Source of the DNA: Planctomycetales bacterium
GTDB taxonomy: Bacteria; Planctomycetota; Phycisphaerae; SM23-33
DNA: 30,375 nt
Assembly: GCA_030592655.1 (NCBI GenBank)
Contig: JAUVIQ010000007.1
Coordinates: 1-30,375, forward strand
Direction of reading: 5' to 3'
Below are positions 13,557 to 22,290 of this stretch, in pieces; position 1 is the stretch's first letter; each line of letters starts with the position of its first letter. The notes under the pieces are model-generated. The model had not been told where the DNA came from. It made no database searches and was given only the letters and a program-made list of their open reading frames with translations. Both the position numbers and the translations under genes were made by a program.

Positions 13557-15161
13557 ATGGCAAAAGACCAAAAACCTGCCGACGCAAACGCTGTGAAGCC
13601 CGAAATCGACACGAGGCCGGGCCTCTTCCGCCGAGGGCTGGGACATGTCCCAACCTGGGTGATTGCTTTGGGTCTGCTGCTTCCGATTCTCGTACTCGAA
13701 CAATTCGATCTCCTGTCGAAAATCAAATGCCTTTTCGACAACTCATGGGGATTCCTGATCCTGGCCGGGATAGCACTGTTCATTCCCGGTGCGTTGAAGC
13801 GTTGGAACTGGCGGGGCATTCTGCTCATGGCGGTCCTGGGCGCCGCTTCGGCTGTGATTGGGCGAGTCTTGTCCCGAACCACTATAGTGGCACATAGCAA
13901 TGTCCTTACTGTGCTGATAGCGGCACTATTCTTACTCCTTCTTGGCTTGGGGGAGATGTTCCTCCAACACAAGCGAAACTGGAAAAACCTTGCGTGGCTC
14001 GTGAGTGGAGTAATCGCCGTAATCGCCATCCATTTCCTCGTACAGGATTATCTATGGGCAACCGGATGGATGGTCAGCCTGCCGAATCGTTATGGAAGTA
14101 CAGGCAGTCAGGCGTTTGTCGATGTAATCAAACTGCCGCTGCTGGCTGTTCTTACCTGGCTGACGATCCCCGTCTGCCTCCGTATTGCTGCTTCGGGTTC
14201 CAGAGCGAAACGGCTGGCGTTGGGCGGGACCTTCACCGGGGCCGTTGCTGTGTACGTCGTCTTTGCACACATCCTTTGGTATCCGCTGATGGCGAAGTCA
14301 TTGACGGGAGATGGACCATTCGAACGGGCAGCAGCGGTTCGCAGTCTTGCCTGGCGCGGAAGAGATTCGGATTTTGAACGCATCTGGCAGACGCTGGAAG
14401 AAGCAGACTGGACAAAACCTTATGCCTGGGCGGAAGAAAGCCCGTCGTATATTGGCGACTGGCGTCAAATAGCCATCGCTCACCTGGCCAAGCGAGATTC
14501 TGCCGATACGGCCAAGAAATTATCTCGCTTGTTGCGTAACCGGCCACGGAAAAAGTTAGCCTATGAGGCAGCGCCTCTGTTCGCCAAACACAAGAGATAC
14601 GAAACCGTTCCAATCCTGATGCGATATGCCCTGAGTGAGCGCGATTATCGATGCATCACAGCATTGGAGCAGATGAATCTGCCCCGGTCGGCATTGCCGA
14701 TTATGCGTTCCAGAATTGTCTGGGAAATTCGCTTCAACGGCAAACCACTAACGCGGTTCTCGAAGGAAACCTGTGAACGCCTCAAGCCATTACTGGGCAG
14801 CGATCCCGGCAACAAGGTCGATGCGTGGCTTCAACTATACGATAAGGTTATTGCCGATCGGCCTACGCCGCTTCCCAAACCCATTCGGCAGAAAACCGAC
14901 CATGTTATCACCTCCATGTTACTATACTATGTTTATGAGAATGACGGGGCACAGATCTCGTTTGATTTGGGCAGGCAAAAAGGGTGGTCTTCTGAGCAAG
15001 TTCGAAAAATGATCCGGTCGATCCGGAAGCCTGATTGGGACGTGATTACCACCGAAGAACTGGAGCGAGAAATCAAAGCCTACGGCAAAAGATACGATGC
15101 CGTGCTTGACAAGCATTTCCCGCCGCAGACACAACCGGCCGATACCGCTCCAGCGAACTGA
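13557..15161 (+). CDS. Polytopic membrane protein with C-terminal helical domain, unknown function
   Basis: The protein is 534 residues. About six hydrophobic segments fill residues 30-245 (for example VPTWVIALGLLLPILVL, FLILAGIALFIPG, VLTVLIAALFLLLLGLG, LAWLVSGVIAVIAIHFLV, TFTGAVAVYVVFAHILW). The region 255-420 is soluble and helical, with HEAT-like features (FERAAAVRSLAWRGRDSDFE, YETVPILMRYALSERDYRC). The tail is charged and ends in a Thr/Pro/Ala-rich stretch. AAAGG lies upstream of the ATG. It follows rsmG by 68 bases in the same direction. No catalytic motif or named family is recognised; it may be a membrane scaffold or stress-sensing protein. Confidence 0.78.
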   Translation: MAKDQKPADANAVKPEIDTRPGLFRRGLGHVPTWVIALGLLLPILVLEQFDLLSKIKCLFDNSWGFLILAGIALFIPGALKRWNWRGILLMAVLGAASAVIGRVLSRTTIVAHSNVLTVLIAALFLLLLGLGEMFLQHKRNWKNLAWLVSGVIAVIAIHFLVQDYLWATGWMVSLPNRYGSTGSQAFVDVIKLPLLAVLTWLTIPVCLRIAASGSRAKRLALGGTFTGAVAVYVVFAHILWYPLMAKSLTGDGPFERAAAVRSLAWRGRDSDFERIWQTLEEADWTKPYAWAEESPSYIGDWRQIAIAHLAKRDSADTAKKLSRLLRNRPRKKLAYEAAPLFAKHKRYETVPILMRYALSERDYRCITALEQMNLPRSALPIMRSRIVWEIRFNGKPLTRFSKETCERLKPLLGSDPGNKVDAWLQLYDKVIADRPTPLPKPIRQKTDHVITSMLLYYVYENDGAQISFDLGRQKGWSSEQVRKMIRSIRKPDWDVITTEELEREIKAYGKRYDAVLDKHFPPQTQPADTAPAN

Positions 15162-15170
15162 AATCCGGGG

Positions 15171-15255
15171 CCGGTAGGCTGGGCCGGAGCGAAGCGCAGT
15201 CCCAGCTTCAATCTCGAAAAAGGTGGGACTCGCTCCGCTCGGCCCAGCCTACCGG
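15171..15255. repeat. 85-bp palindromic repeat (GTAGGCTGGG family), copy 1
   Basis: The outer arms CCGGTAGGCTGGGCC (15171-15185) and GGCCCAGCCTACCGG (15241-15255) are perfect over 15 bases. The inner parts (GAGCGAAGCGCAGTCCCA against TGGGACTCGCTCCGCTC) pair with one extra base. The element occupies almost the entire gap between two convergent genes and touches the stop codon of the radical SAM gene. Related copies lie at 29014-29090 and, as one arm only, at 24696-24715. Confidence 0.78.
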
Positions 15256-16377
15256 TTATTGCATTACGATATATCTCACTGCCTTTTCGAGGCGTTTTCC
15301 GCGCAAACCGACATCTTCGAGGCTGCCGATGTGTCCGCTGCGGCGGGTTTTGATGATTCGCCCTGCCGTTATCGGTCCGATACCCGGTACTCGCAGAAGC
15401 GAGTCCCGGCTGGCCGATGAAAGCCGAACAGGGAAAAACTCCGGATGGCGCTCGGCCCACCGCTGCTTGGGATCAACCTCAAGCGACAAACTCCCGTCCG
15501 GCTCGAAAAGTATGTCATCCATATCCCACTTGTACTTTCGGATAAGGAAATCGGCCTGATACAGGCGATGCTCGCGAGTAAAAAGGTCTTCGGGACGCAG
15601 CGGCGCCTTCCGCTCGCCGGGCAGCGACGGGTCGCCCAGGCCTCGCTGGTAGGCGCTGAAATAGACGCGGTTCAGATTCAGGCGGCGGTACAGGCCGAAA
15701 GTCGCACGGACAATATCCGAATCGCTCTCGTTCGACGCGCCCACGATAAACTGCGTGGTCTGCTTGACACGCTCGTAGCGATTACCTTTCGCGGTGAGTC
15801 GGCTGATGAGTTTCATCGGGCCGACGATATCGCGGTCGAAATCCTTCATCTTCGAGAGTGTCTCGAAAGATGACCGCTTCGGGGCCTCGACGTTGAGCGA
15901 GACCGCGCTTGCCAGCGAAAGCGCCTTGGCGATAGCAGCGTCGGACGCGCCAGGGATTATCTTCAGATGAATGTAGCCGCGATAGTGGAACTTCCAGCGG
16001 AGGATTTCAGCCGCCGTCGTCATGCGGTCCATCGTATAGTCCGGGCTGCGAATGACGGCAGAGGTCAGGAACAACCCGAACGTCTTCCGCTGCCGGGCGT
16101 AATCCATAAATACGCCGGCGACCTCTTCAGGCCCGAGCGTGCAGCGACGGTAGTCCTGATCGTTCCGCAGCGGGCAATACCGGCAGTCGTTGACGCAGGA
16201 ATTCGACAGGAGCGTCTTGAGAATGATGGACGTTCCCCCGCCGGGAAGCGAGGCCGGGTAAAGCCAGGTCCCGCCCGCCCCGCGACGACGATGGTCGCCG
16301 TCGGTCGTGCCGCACGCGCACGAAAGGTCGTACCGCGACGCATCGGCAAGAAGTTCGAGCTTCCGCTGCGTATCCAT
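15256..16377 (-). CDS. Putative DNA modification/repair radical SAM protein with C-terminal HhH
   Basis: The protein is 373 residues from the ATG at 16377 (MDTQRKLELLADASRYDLSC). The frame could extend to 16515, but the family starts here and the extension would overlap the divergent AraC gene. The radical SAM cluster motif is C61-X3-C65-X2-C68 (CVNDCRYC). A C-terminal helix-hairpin-helix (SLLRVPGIGPITAGRIIKTR) implies nucleic acid binding. This matches the TIGR03916-type family, which usually sits beside a uracil-DNA-glycosylase-like partner and is presumed to act in DNA repair or modification; the reaction is unknown. No partner gene of that kind is in the window. Confidence 0.9.
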   Translation of the reverse strand: MDTQRKLELLADASRYDLSCACGTTDGDHRRRGAGGTWLYPASLPGGGTSIILKTLLSNSCVNDCRYCPLRNDQDYRRCTLGPEEVAGVFMDYARQRKTFGLFLTSAVIRSPDYTMDRMTTAAEILRWKFHYRGYIHLKIIPGASDAAIAKALSLASAVSLNVEAPKRSSFETLSKMKDFDRDIVGPMKLISRLTAKGNRYERVKQTTQFIVGASNESDSDIVRATFGLYRRLNLNRVYFSAYQRGLGDPSLPGERKAPLRPEDLFTREHRLYQADFLIRKYKWDMDDILFEPDGSLSLEVDPKQRWAERHPEFFPVRLSSASRDSLLRVPGIGPITAGRIIKTRRSGHIGSLEDVGLRGKRLEKAVRYIVMQ

Positions 16378-16459
16378 ATAAGGGTCGTAACTTACCCTAA
16401 CAGGTGGCGAACAGCAAAGGGAAAATAAAATATTCCTGCGGAGTCGCCAGTTCGCTGTC

Positions 16460-17320
16460 ATGGGAATTTCGGATATACTGATTGGCCTGATGAAATCGTC
16501 CGAAGCGATTAACATACTTCTGGAGCGCAGCGAACTGACCGTCCGTCGGGCAGGCCGGTTCCGGTACGGTAAATCGTACTCACTGCCCCGCCGCTACGTG
16601 GATGATTACGACCTGATTCTGATCGGACAAGGCAGCGGCTGGTGGGAAATCGAAGGCTTGGGTCGGCGGCGTGTGCGTCCGGGTACGATAATGCTCTTTT
16701 CACCACGGATCGCCCACGGCACAGCCGAGGCGATGCCCGGACCGGTCGAACTTATCAGCATCCATTTCAATCTTCGCATCGAGCGTGGTGTCGATTTCTT
16801 CGCCGTAGCGCCGTTCAGGCCGATGATTTACGTCAAGCAATGGAGAAATCTGTACGAGCAGTCGCTTCGTATCGCGGCGGAGTGGCGAGGCCAGGGTCGT
16901 CTCGGACGTAACGTTCTCGTCCATGACCTGACGCGATCCCTGCTGGTGGAGATCGTCCGGCGTTACATGCACTCCGGCGACGGGCAGGTCGCAACGGACA
17001 GCCGGGTACTGGAGGTTCTGCGACGCCTGGATAGCGAGTTCGCCGGTCCGCTGACCGCATCCGATATAGGCCAATGGGTCAATCTGTCGCCGTCGCATCT
17101 AACGTCGCTTTTCAGGAGGGAGTTGGGAATCGCTCCGACCGAGGCGCTTCGCGGGCGGCGTATGCGAGAGGCCCGCAGGCTGCTGCTCGGTTCATCGCTG
17201 TCGATAAAAGAAATCGCACACTGCAGCGGTTTCCATGACCCGCTCTATTTCTCCCGCGCGTTCCGACGAACGACCGGTATGACGCCGCTGAATTACCGTG
17301 AATCGGCGAAAAATCCATAA
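16460..17320 (+). CDS. AraC-family transcriptional regulator with cupin sensor
   Basis: The protein is up to 286 residues. The N-terminal 150 residues look like an AraC cupin (GWWEIEGLGRRRVRPGTIML, FSPRIAHG), which usually binds a sugar or sugar derivative. The last 100 hold two helix-turn-helix units: LTASDIGQWVNLSPSHLTSL with FRRELGIAPTEALRGRRMRE, then SIKEIAHCSGFHDPLYFSRA with FRRTTGMTPLNYR, the classic AraC signature. A second start, ATG at 16490, is possible; a TATACT box at 16474-16479 just upstream would fit it. The gene is divergent from the radical SAM gene and followed 93 bases later by the URO-D-like gene, so the sugar locus to the right is the likely regulon. Confidence 0.92.
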   Translation: MGISDILIGLMKSSEAINILLERSELTVRRAGRFRYGKSYSLPRRYVDDYDLILIGQGSGWWEIEGLGRRRVRPGTIMLFSPRIAHGTAEAMPGPVELISIHFNLRIERGVDFFAVAPFRPMIYVKQWRNLYEQSLRIAAEWRGQGRLGRNVLVHDLTRSLLVEIVRRYMHSGDGQVATDSRVLEVLRRLDSEFAGPLTASDIGQWVNLSPSHLTSLFRRELGIAPTEALRGRRMREARRLLLGSSLSIKEIAHCSGFHDPLYFSRAFRRTTGMTPLNYRESAKNP

Positions 17321-17413
17321 GAATCCCGCGCACGTCCATTTCGCCGGAACGGAAACGGTCATATCATACAGACGATAAAACCGTCTCTGGAAAACGCACA
17401 GGAGAACGCGACA

Positions 17414-18547
17414 GTGAACCCGCGACAACGATACATTGAAACGCTTACGTTCGGAACGCCCGATAAGATCCCCTTCAAACCCGGCATCCCAAGGGAATCG
17501 ACGATAAAGGCATGGAAAGAGCAGGGCTTCCCTGCCGAGGTGGATAGAGCGGACTGGTTCAGTCATCTGCTCAAGACACTCGGAATCACTCCCGAACAAA
17601 CGCAGCCAAAAATCGAACTCGATGTGAACTTCACCATGATCCCCCGGTTCGAGGAAAAGGTACTCGAACACAAAAACGGTCATTACGTCGTTCAGGACTG
17701 GAAGGGCAACATCTGCGAGATATCCGACGAATTCGACATAACGTATCTGCGCGAGGCAAAGGACTTCGTTACGCGCCGCTGGATTAAGTGCCCGGTGGAA
17801 AATCGAGACGATTGGGAGCAGATGAAAGGCCGTTACGACGTTGACGCTCCCGGCCGGTTTTCGGAGGACTTTGAGCAACGGTGTAAAAAAGCCGCCGACC
17901 GCGATTACCTTTTAGATGTCTATTTTTCCGGCCCGTTCTGGCAGATGCGAGAATGGTGCGGGTTCGAAGGGCTGTGCTTCATGATGATCGAGCAGCCGGA
18001 CTTGGTAGCAGAGATGGCCGAGTTCTGGAACGATTTCATTGCGACCATGCTCGAACGGGTTTTCGAGCACGTCGTACCGGACGTTGTCTATTGGTCGGAA
18101 GACATGGCCTACAAGGCCAAGGCGATGATTTCGCCGGCGATGACGCGACAGTTCTGCATGCCCAGTTGGCGTCGCTGGGCCCGACAGGCAAAGTCGGCCG
18201 GTTGCCCGATAGTAGATGTGGATTCGGACGGATTCATCGGCGAGTTAATTCCACTCTGGATCGAGTCCGGCGTTAACGTCTGCGACCCGATAGAAGTGGC
18301 AGCCCACAACGACATCAACGAGTTTCGCCGACAGTTCGGAAAGAAAATGGCCTACAACGGCGGAATAGACAAACGGGCGATGGCCAAGGGCGGACAGATC
18401 ATCCGCGACGAACTGAAACGCATTGAGCCGGTCGTCAAGGACGGCGGATTCATACCCGGATGCGATCACGGCGTCCCGTCAGACGTCTCCTGGCCTAATT
18501 ACATAGACTACGCAAGACAACTCGCACAGATGACAGGATGGTTATAA
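17414..18547 (+). CDS. URO-D superfamily protein (uroporphyrinogen decarboxylase/methyltransferase-like)
   Basis: The protein is 377 residues from a GTG at 17414, with AGGAGA at the right distance. The opening MNPRQRYIETLTFGTPDKIP is typical of the URO-D superfamily. It also has VYWSEDMAYKAKAMISPAMT, HMPSW-like CMPSWRRWARQAKSAG, a DSDG turn, and a C-terminal GFIPGCDHGVPSDVSWPNYI where corrinoid methyltransferases of the MtaA/MtbA type keep a metal-binding His/Cys pair. True HemE proteins have a different N-terminus, so heme synthesis is unlikely. Such paralogues are common next to sugar and glycoside hydrolase genes in planctomycetes and related phyla; a role in demethylating a substituted sugar is inference. 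It is convergent with the DUF4091 operon, only 21 bases apart. Confidence 0.86.
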   Translation: MNPRQRYIETLTFGTPDKIPFKPGIPRESTIKAWKEQGFPAEVDRADWFSHLLKTLGITPEQTQPKIELDVNFTMIPRFEEKVLEHKNGHYVVQDWKGNICEISDEFDITYLREAKDFVTRRWIKCPVENRDDWEQMKGRYDVDAPGRFSEDFEQRCKKAADRDYLLDVYFSGPFWQMREWCGFEGLCFMMIEQPDLVAEMAEFWNDFIATMLERVFEHVVPDVVYWSEDMAYKAKAMISPAMTRQFCMPSWRRWARQAKSAGCPIVDVDSDGFIGELIPLWIESGVNVCDPIEVAAHNDINEFRRQFGKKMAYNGGIDKRAMAKGGQIIRDELKRIEPVVKDGGFIPGCDHGVPSDVSWPNYIDYARQLAQMTGWL

Positions 18548-18568
18548 ACTTCCGCCATCCGACGGGGA

Positions 18569-20386
18569 TTATTTCTTCAGAGCGCAGGTCAGCGCCTCGA
18601 TCTGCAGGCCTATTTTGCTCCTTAGCGCCAGGAGTTTTTTTCCGTCCTGCTCCCAGTCGTCGGTTCTGTTGGCGGCACGGCGAACAGCGGCAAGGATTCG
18701 CTGCGAGGCTCGCAAAATTTTCTGCCGGGCGGGTGTGCTGCGCCGTTTGGACAAGGTGGCGCTCTTGCGTTCCAGCAGGCGGAGGTATTCGTAATCCTCG
18801 ATACTGTCCCTGATGACCTTCAGCCGGATTGAACTTACAGGCCCGTCCGGTCCGGGATAGACCAGTTGCCCGCCGCCGGCGCAGTCCATCGGCTTGCCGA
18901 GCACCGAGCAGTAAAACGTCGGGTCCCAGGGCTTGTTGGGCCAGCGGTCGGCGATGTTCGGTTTGAAGTTTGAATTCCCCCGAGCACCGGAGTTCCAGAT
19001 GTCGGCGCACCAATAACCCAGCCCGTCCAGTCCATAGCGCCACGTCAGCCAGCCCGTTATGCGACAATCGATCAGCGGATAGTCCAGGAGCCAGTTGGGG
19101 AACGGGTGCGGCTCGCAGGCAAGGTACCACCACACCTCGTCGCCGGCCTTTTTTCGACGCTCGTAGAAGTCCTGGTACTTGTCGTAGCAGCCTGCGCCTC
19201 TGCCGGGGCTTTGGCCCAGATTGGGGCACCAGATGTCGCTGTGTCCCTCCAACTCGAATGGTTCGAAGTTGGCCACCGTCATGCGCGGTACGTCCGGGGC
19301 GATCTTCTTGGCCAGTTCGCACATCCTGCGCATGTGGGGGTACATCTTGGCTGGCGGCTCGTCCCAGACGTAGTTGAAGGCGTTCTTCAACCATCCCTTC
19401 CGGCGAAGGTGCTTGACGTAACTATCCAGCAACTCGGCGACGGCCTTGTCGAATTCGGGCGAGTCGAACAGCCCCTCGCCAAGGTGGCCGAAACGCTCCT
19501 TCAACAGCGGGTTGAACTCGAACAGCGACTTGGCTTCCTGCCAGAAAGGCGGCGCGAAGATGTTGAACCGCATTCCCATATCCACCAGAAGCCGAAGGTA
19601 CGGGTCCAGTTTCGTAAAGTCGTAGGAGAGCCTTCCCTTGGCGTCCTCTTTGATGCTCACGATCCGAGGGTCGCGGCTCGTAACGTACCCGTAGAAGAGC
19701 GTGTTGATGCGATGGTCGTTGAGGAACCGCAGGTACTTGCGGACCATTGCGCCCTGTTTGGCCGGCGAGCCGGGATAGAAATCGTAAAACCGCGACTGGT
19801 TGTCCATCGTACTGAAGCCGAAGACGGTTGCCAGGTGCGTCTTGTCCGGCAGGGCGAAACCCCAGACCGTCAATTTTACCTGTACTGTCTGCGGAGGCGC
19901 GCCCGACGGGCGAACCTCGATCTGTCCGCTATAATCGCCGGCCCTGGTACCTTTAGGAACATAGACCGAAACCCAGATAGGCTGGAGATGCCCCTTCGGT
20001 ACGTCGAATCTCTTGTAGGGATGGAGGATGTCGGGCCAGTACTTGTCGGGCTTGTGGCCTTGGGTCTTGACCGACTCGACCACGAAGAGACTGACGTGTC
20101 GCGCGTCTATCTTCCTTCCGGTCTGTTCATCAACAAGTGCAGTCTTCCGCAAGGTAACGTTCTTGAGTTCCTTGCCGGATGCGGCTACGAAAACTTGAAA
20201 GGCGTCGTGCCCGTTTCGCGCCGCGGCGATTTCGACCTTCGTTGCAGCGGCGTACCGGTCCGACTCCTGCCGCGTCAAGCGGAGGTTCGACCGGCCTTCC
20301 TTGACCAACGAATTACCCGCAGCCAGGTAATATTCTTCCGCTGACGTCTTCCCGCACCGGCCCGGCCTTCGTGCTGTGCCTGTCAT
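18569..20386 (-). CDS. DUF4091/GH123-like glycoside hydrolase, paralogue 1 (distal)
   Basis: The protein is 605 residues. Residues about 45-180 are a beta-rich N-terminal domain (RNGHDAFQVFVAASGKELKN to TVQVKLTVWGFALP). A TIM-barrel middle (about 185-440) has YVWDEPP with the adjacent acids D342-E343, matching the Asp-Glu pair of GH123 beta-N-acetylgalactosaminidases. The C-terminal DUF4091 part holds GQLVYPGPDGPVSSIRL and RDSIEDYEYLRLLERK. A coiled, basic tail ends in ALKK. GH123 enzymes use substrate-assisted catalysis on GalNAc. There is no signal peptide or lipobox; the first 35 residues are polar, so it should stay in the cytoplasm. AAGGAG precedes the ATG. It is the last gene of the minus-strand operon. 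Confidence 0.88.
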   Translation of the reverse strand: MTGTARRPGRCGKTSAEEYYLAAGNSLVKEGRSNLRLTRQESDRYAAATKVEIAAARNGHDAFQVFVAASGKELKNVTLRKTALVDEQTGRKIDARHVSLFVVESVKTQGHKPDKYWPDILHPYKRFDVPKGHLQPIWVSVYVPKGTRAGDYSGQIEVRPSGAPPQTVQVKLTVWGFALPDKTHLATVFGFSTMDNQSRFYDFYPGSPAKQGAMVRKYLRFLNDHRINTLFYGYVTSRDPRIVSIKEDAKGRLSYDFTKLDPYLRLLVDMGMRFNIFAPPFWQEAKSLFEFNPLLKERFGHLGEGLFDSPEFDKAVAELLDSYVKHLRRKGWLKNAFNYVWDEPPAKMYPHMRRMCELAKKIAPDVPRMTVANFEPFELEGHSDIWCPNLGQSPGRGAGCYDKYQDFYERRKKAGDEVWWYLACEPHPFPNWLLDYPLIDCRITGWLTWRYGLDGLGYWCADIWNSGARGNSNFKPNIADRWPNKPWDPTFYCSVLGKPMDCAGGGQLVYPGPDGPVSSIRLKVIRDSIEDYEYLRLLERKSATLSKRRSTPARQKILRASQRILAAVRRAANRTDDWEQDGKKLLALRSKIGLQIEALTCALKK

Positions 20387-20410
20387 GTTCTTGCTCCTTA
20401 ATCACATTAG

Positions 20411-20429
20411 GCCGCCTCTGAACGGCGGC
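20411..20429 (-). other. Conserved intergenic hairpin between paralogues 2 and 1
   Basis: GCCGCC (20411-20416) and GGCGGC (20424-20429) pair around the loop TCTGAAC. The same position after paralogue 3 has a longer version with the loop TGAAT. No T tract follows on the minus strand, so it is more likely a processing or stabilising structure inside the operon transcript than a strong terminator. Confidence 0.5.
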
Positions 20430-20431
20430 GA

Positions 20432-22243
20432 TTATTTCTTCAGTGCGCAGGTCAGCGCCTCTATCTGCAGGCCTATTTTGCTCCTTAACGCCAGGAGTTT
20501 TTGTCCGTCCTGCTCCCAATCGTCGGCTTTATTTGCTGCCCGGCGAGCGGCGGCAAGGACGCGATTCGAGGCGCGCAGGAGTTTCTTCCGGGCGGGTGTG
20601 CTGCGCTGTTTGGCCAAGGCGGCGATCTTGCGCTCCAGCAGGCGAAGGTATTCGTAATCTTCGATGCCGTCCCTGATAGACGCCAGGCGCATCGAACCTA
20701 TGGGACCGTCCGGGCCCGGATAGATTAACTGCCCACACCCGGGGCCATATACCTGCTTGCCGCCTATCGAACAGAAATAGGTCGGATCCCATGGCTTGTT
20801 GGGCCAGCGGTCGGCGGCATTGGCTTTGAAATTCTCTTTGCCGGCGTAGTGCCAGGCGGTGGTGTTCCAATAGACCAGTCCGTCAAGCCCGTAGCGCCAG
20901 GTCAGCCAGTAGGGAATTCGGCAATCGACAAGCGGGTAATTCAACAACCAGTTGGGGAACGGGCGAAGCGCCTCGGCGATGTACCACCACACCTCCTCGC
21001 CGGCTCGCTTGCGAGACTTATAGAATTCCCCGTACCTGTCGTAGCAGCCCGGCAGACCGACGCGGCTGGTACCCAGGTCCGGGCACCAGATGTCGCTTCG
21101 GCCTTCCAGATCGAACGGCTCGAAGTTGGCGGTGGTCAGGCGAGGAACCTCCGGAGCGACCTTTTTGACCATATCACACATCCTGCACATATGGTCGTAC
21201 CTGTTGGCCGGAGGCTCGTCCCAGATGTAACAAAAAGCATTCTTCAGCCAGCCCTTCTGTCGAAGGTGCTTGACGTAACTTTCCAGCAGTTCGGTGACGG
21301 CCTTGTCGAATTCGGGCGAGTCGAATACCCGCTCGCCCAGGTGTTCGAATCGCTCCTTCAACAGCGGGTTGAGTTTGAACAGCAGGTCGCCACTCTGCCA
21401 GAACGGAGGTGAAAATATATTGAACCGCATCCCCCGCTCGACCAGGAACCGCAGGTAGGAATCGGCCTTCGAAAAATCGTACGACAACTTACCTCGTTTG
21501 TCTTCCTTGATGCTCAGAATATGCGGGTCGCGGACCGTGTAGCCGTACATAAGGGTGTTGATGCGGTGGTCATGCAGGAACTGCACGTACTTGCGGACCA
21601 TTGCCGACTGCTTTTGCGGCGAGCCGGGATAGAAATCATAAAACCGCGACATGGTGTCCTGCGTCGTGAAACCGAAGCCGGTCGCCAGGTGCGTCTTGTC
21701 GGGCAGGGCGAAGTCCCAGACCGTCAATTTCACCTGCACCGTCTGCGGCGGCGAGCCCAACGGGCGAACCTCGATCTGTCCGCGATAATCACCGGCCCTT
21801 GTGCCCTTCGGAACATAAACCGAAACCCGGACGGGTTGGAGATGTCTCTTCGGAACGTCGAATCTCTTGTAGGGCCAGAGAATGTCAGGCCAGTATATGT
21901 CAGGCTTTCGTCCTCGGGTCTTGACCGACTCGACCACGAAGAGACTGATGTGTCGTAAGTCTATTTTTCTGCCGGTCTGCTCGTTGATAAGGGCGGTCTT
22001 CCGCAAGGTAACGTCTTTGAGGTCGCCGCCCGGTGCGGCTACGAAAACCTGGAAGGCGTCGTGCCCGTTTCGCGCCGCTGCGATTTCGACCTTCGTGTCG
22101 GCAGCGGCGTAGGATTTTGCCTCCTGCCGCGTCAGTCGCTCTTTCGACCGCCCCTCTTTGACTAACGAGTTACCCGCAGCCAGGTGGTACTTTTCGTTAG
22201 AGACCTTTTCTGATCGGCCCCGCCTTCGTGTTGTGCTTACCAT
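20432..22243 (-). CDS. DUF4091/GH123-like glycoside hydrolase, paralogue 2
   Basis: The protein is 603 residues from the ATG at 22243, which has GGGAG seven bases upstream; the frame could be read seven codons longer without a better signal. The layout is as in paralogue 1: no export signal, N-terminal beta domain, catalytic CYIWDEPPANRY (D342-E343), the DUF4091 segment YWNTTAWHYAGKENF and CGQLIYPGPDGPIGSMRLAS, then a basic helical tail. It is closest to paralogue 1 at the C-terminal end (both SKIGLQIEALTCALKK) but to paralogue 3 around the catalytic region (PPANRY, LLFKLNPLL), a mosaic pattern. Its glycine-rich loop before QLIYPG (GKQVYGPGC) differs from both others, so substrate preference may differ. 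Confidence 0.88.
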   Translation of the reverse strand: MVSTTRRRGRSEKVSNEKYHLAAGNSLVKEGRSKERLTRQEAKSYAAADTKVEIAAARNGHDAFQVFVAAPGGDLKDVTLRKTALINEQTGRKIDLRHISLFVVESVKTRGRKPDIYWPDILWPYKRFDVPKRHLQPVRVSVYVPKGTRAGDYRGQIEVRPLGSPPQTVQVKLTVWDFALPDKTHLATGFGFTTQDTMSRFYDFYPGSPQKQSAMVRKYVQFLHDHRINTLMYGYTVRDPHILSIKEDKRGKLSYDFSKADSYLRFLVERGMRFNIFSPPFWQSGDLLFKLNPLLKERFEHLGERVFDSPEFDKAVTELLESYVKHLRQKGWLKNAFCYIWDEPPANRYDHMCRMCDMVKKVAPEVPRLTTANFEPFDLEGRSDIWCPDLGTSRVGLPGCYDRYGEFYKSRKRAGEEVWWYIAEALRPFPNWLLNYPLVDCRIPYWLTWRYGLDGLVYWNTTAWHYAGKENFKANAADRWPNKPWDPTYFCSIGGKQVYGPGCGQLIYPGPDGPIGSMRLASIRDGIEDYEYLRLLERKIAALAKQRSTPARKKLLRASNRVLAAARRAANKADDWEQDGQKLLALRSKIGLQIEALTCALKK

Positions 22244-22267
22244 GTTCTTGCTCCCGAATAACATCAG

Positions 22268-22288
22268 GCCGTCTCTGAATGAGACGGC
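22268..22288 (-). other. Conserved intergenic hairpin between paralogues 3 and 2
   Basis: GCCGTCTC (22268-22275) and GAGACGGC (22281-22288) are perfect over eight bases around the loop TGAAT. It starts two bases after the paralogue 3 stop codon, and the Shine-Dalgarno sequence of paralogue 2 follows. The homologous hairpin at 20411-20429 differs by paired changes in the stem, which suggests that the structure is maintained. Confidence 0.55.
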
Positions 22289-22290
22289 GA

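Noticed and set aside
16378..16515. Upstream extension of the radical SAM frame
   Set aside because: It adds 46 residues unlike the family, overlaps the divergent AraC gene and would remove the shared promoter region.
18495..19394. Minus-strand frame of 299 codons in another phase of paralogue 1
   Set aside because: It overlaps the DUF4091 gene on the same strand in a different phase and is Arg/Gln/Pro-rich, a shadow frame.
19106..20344. Plus-strand open frame of 412 codons
   Set aside because: It is antisense to DUF4091 paralogue 1; shorter similar frames lie antisense to paralogues 2 and 3. The composition is Arg/Val-rich without any domain, a typical shadow of a GC-rich gene.
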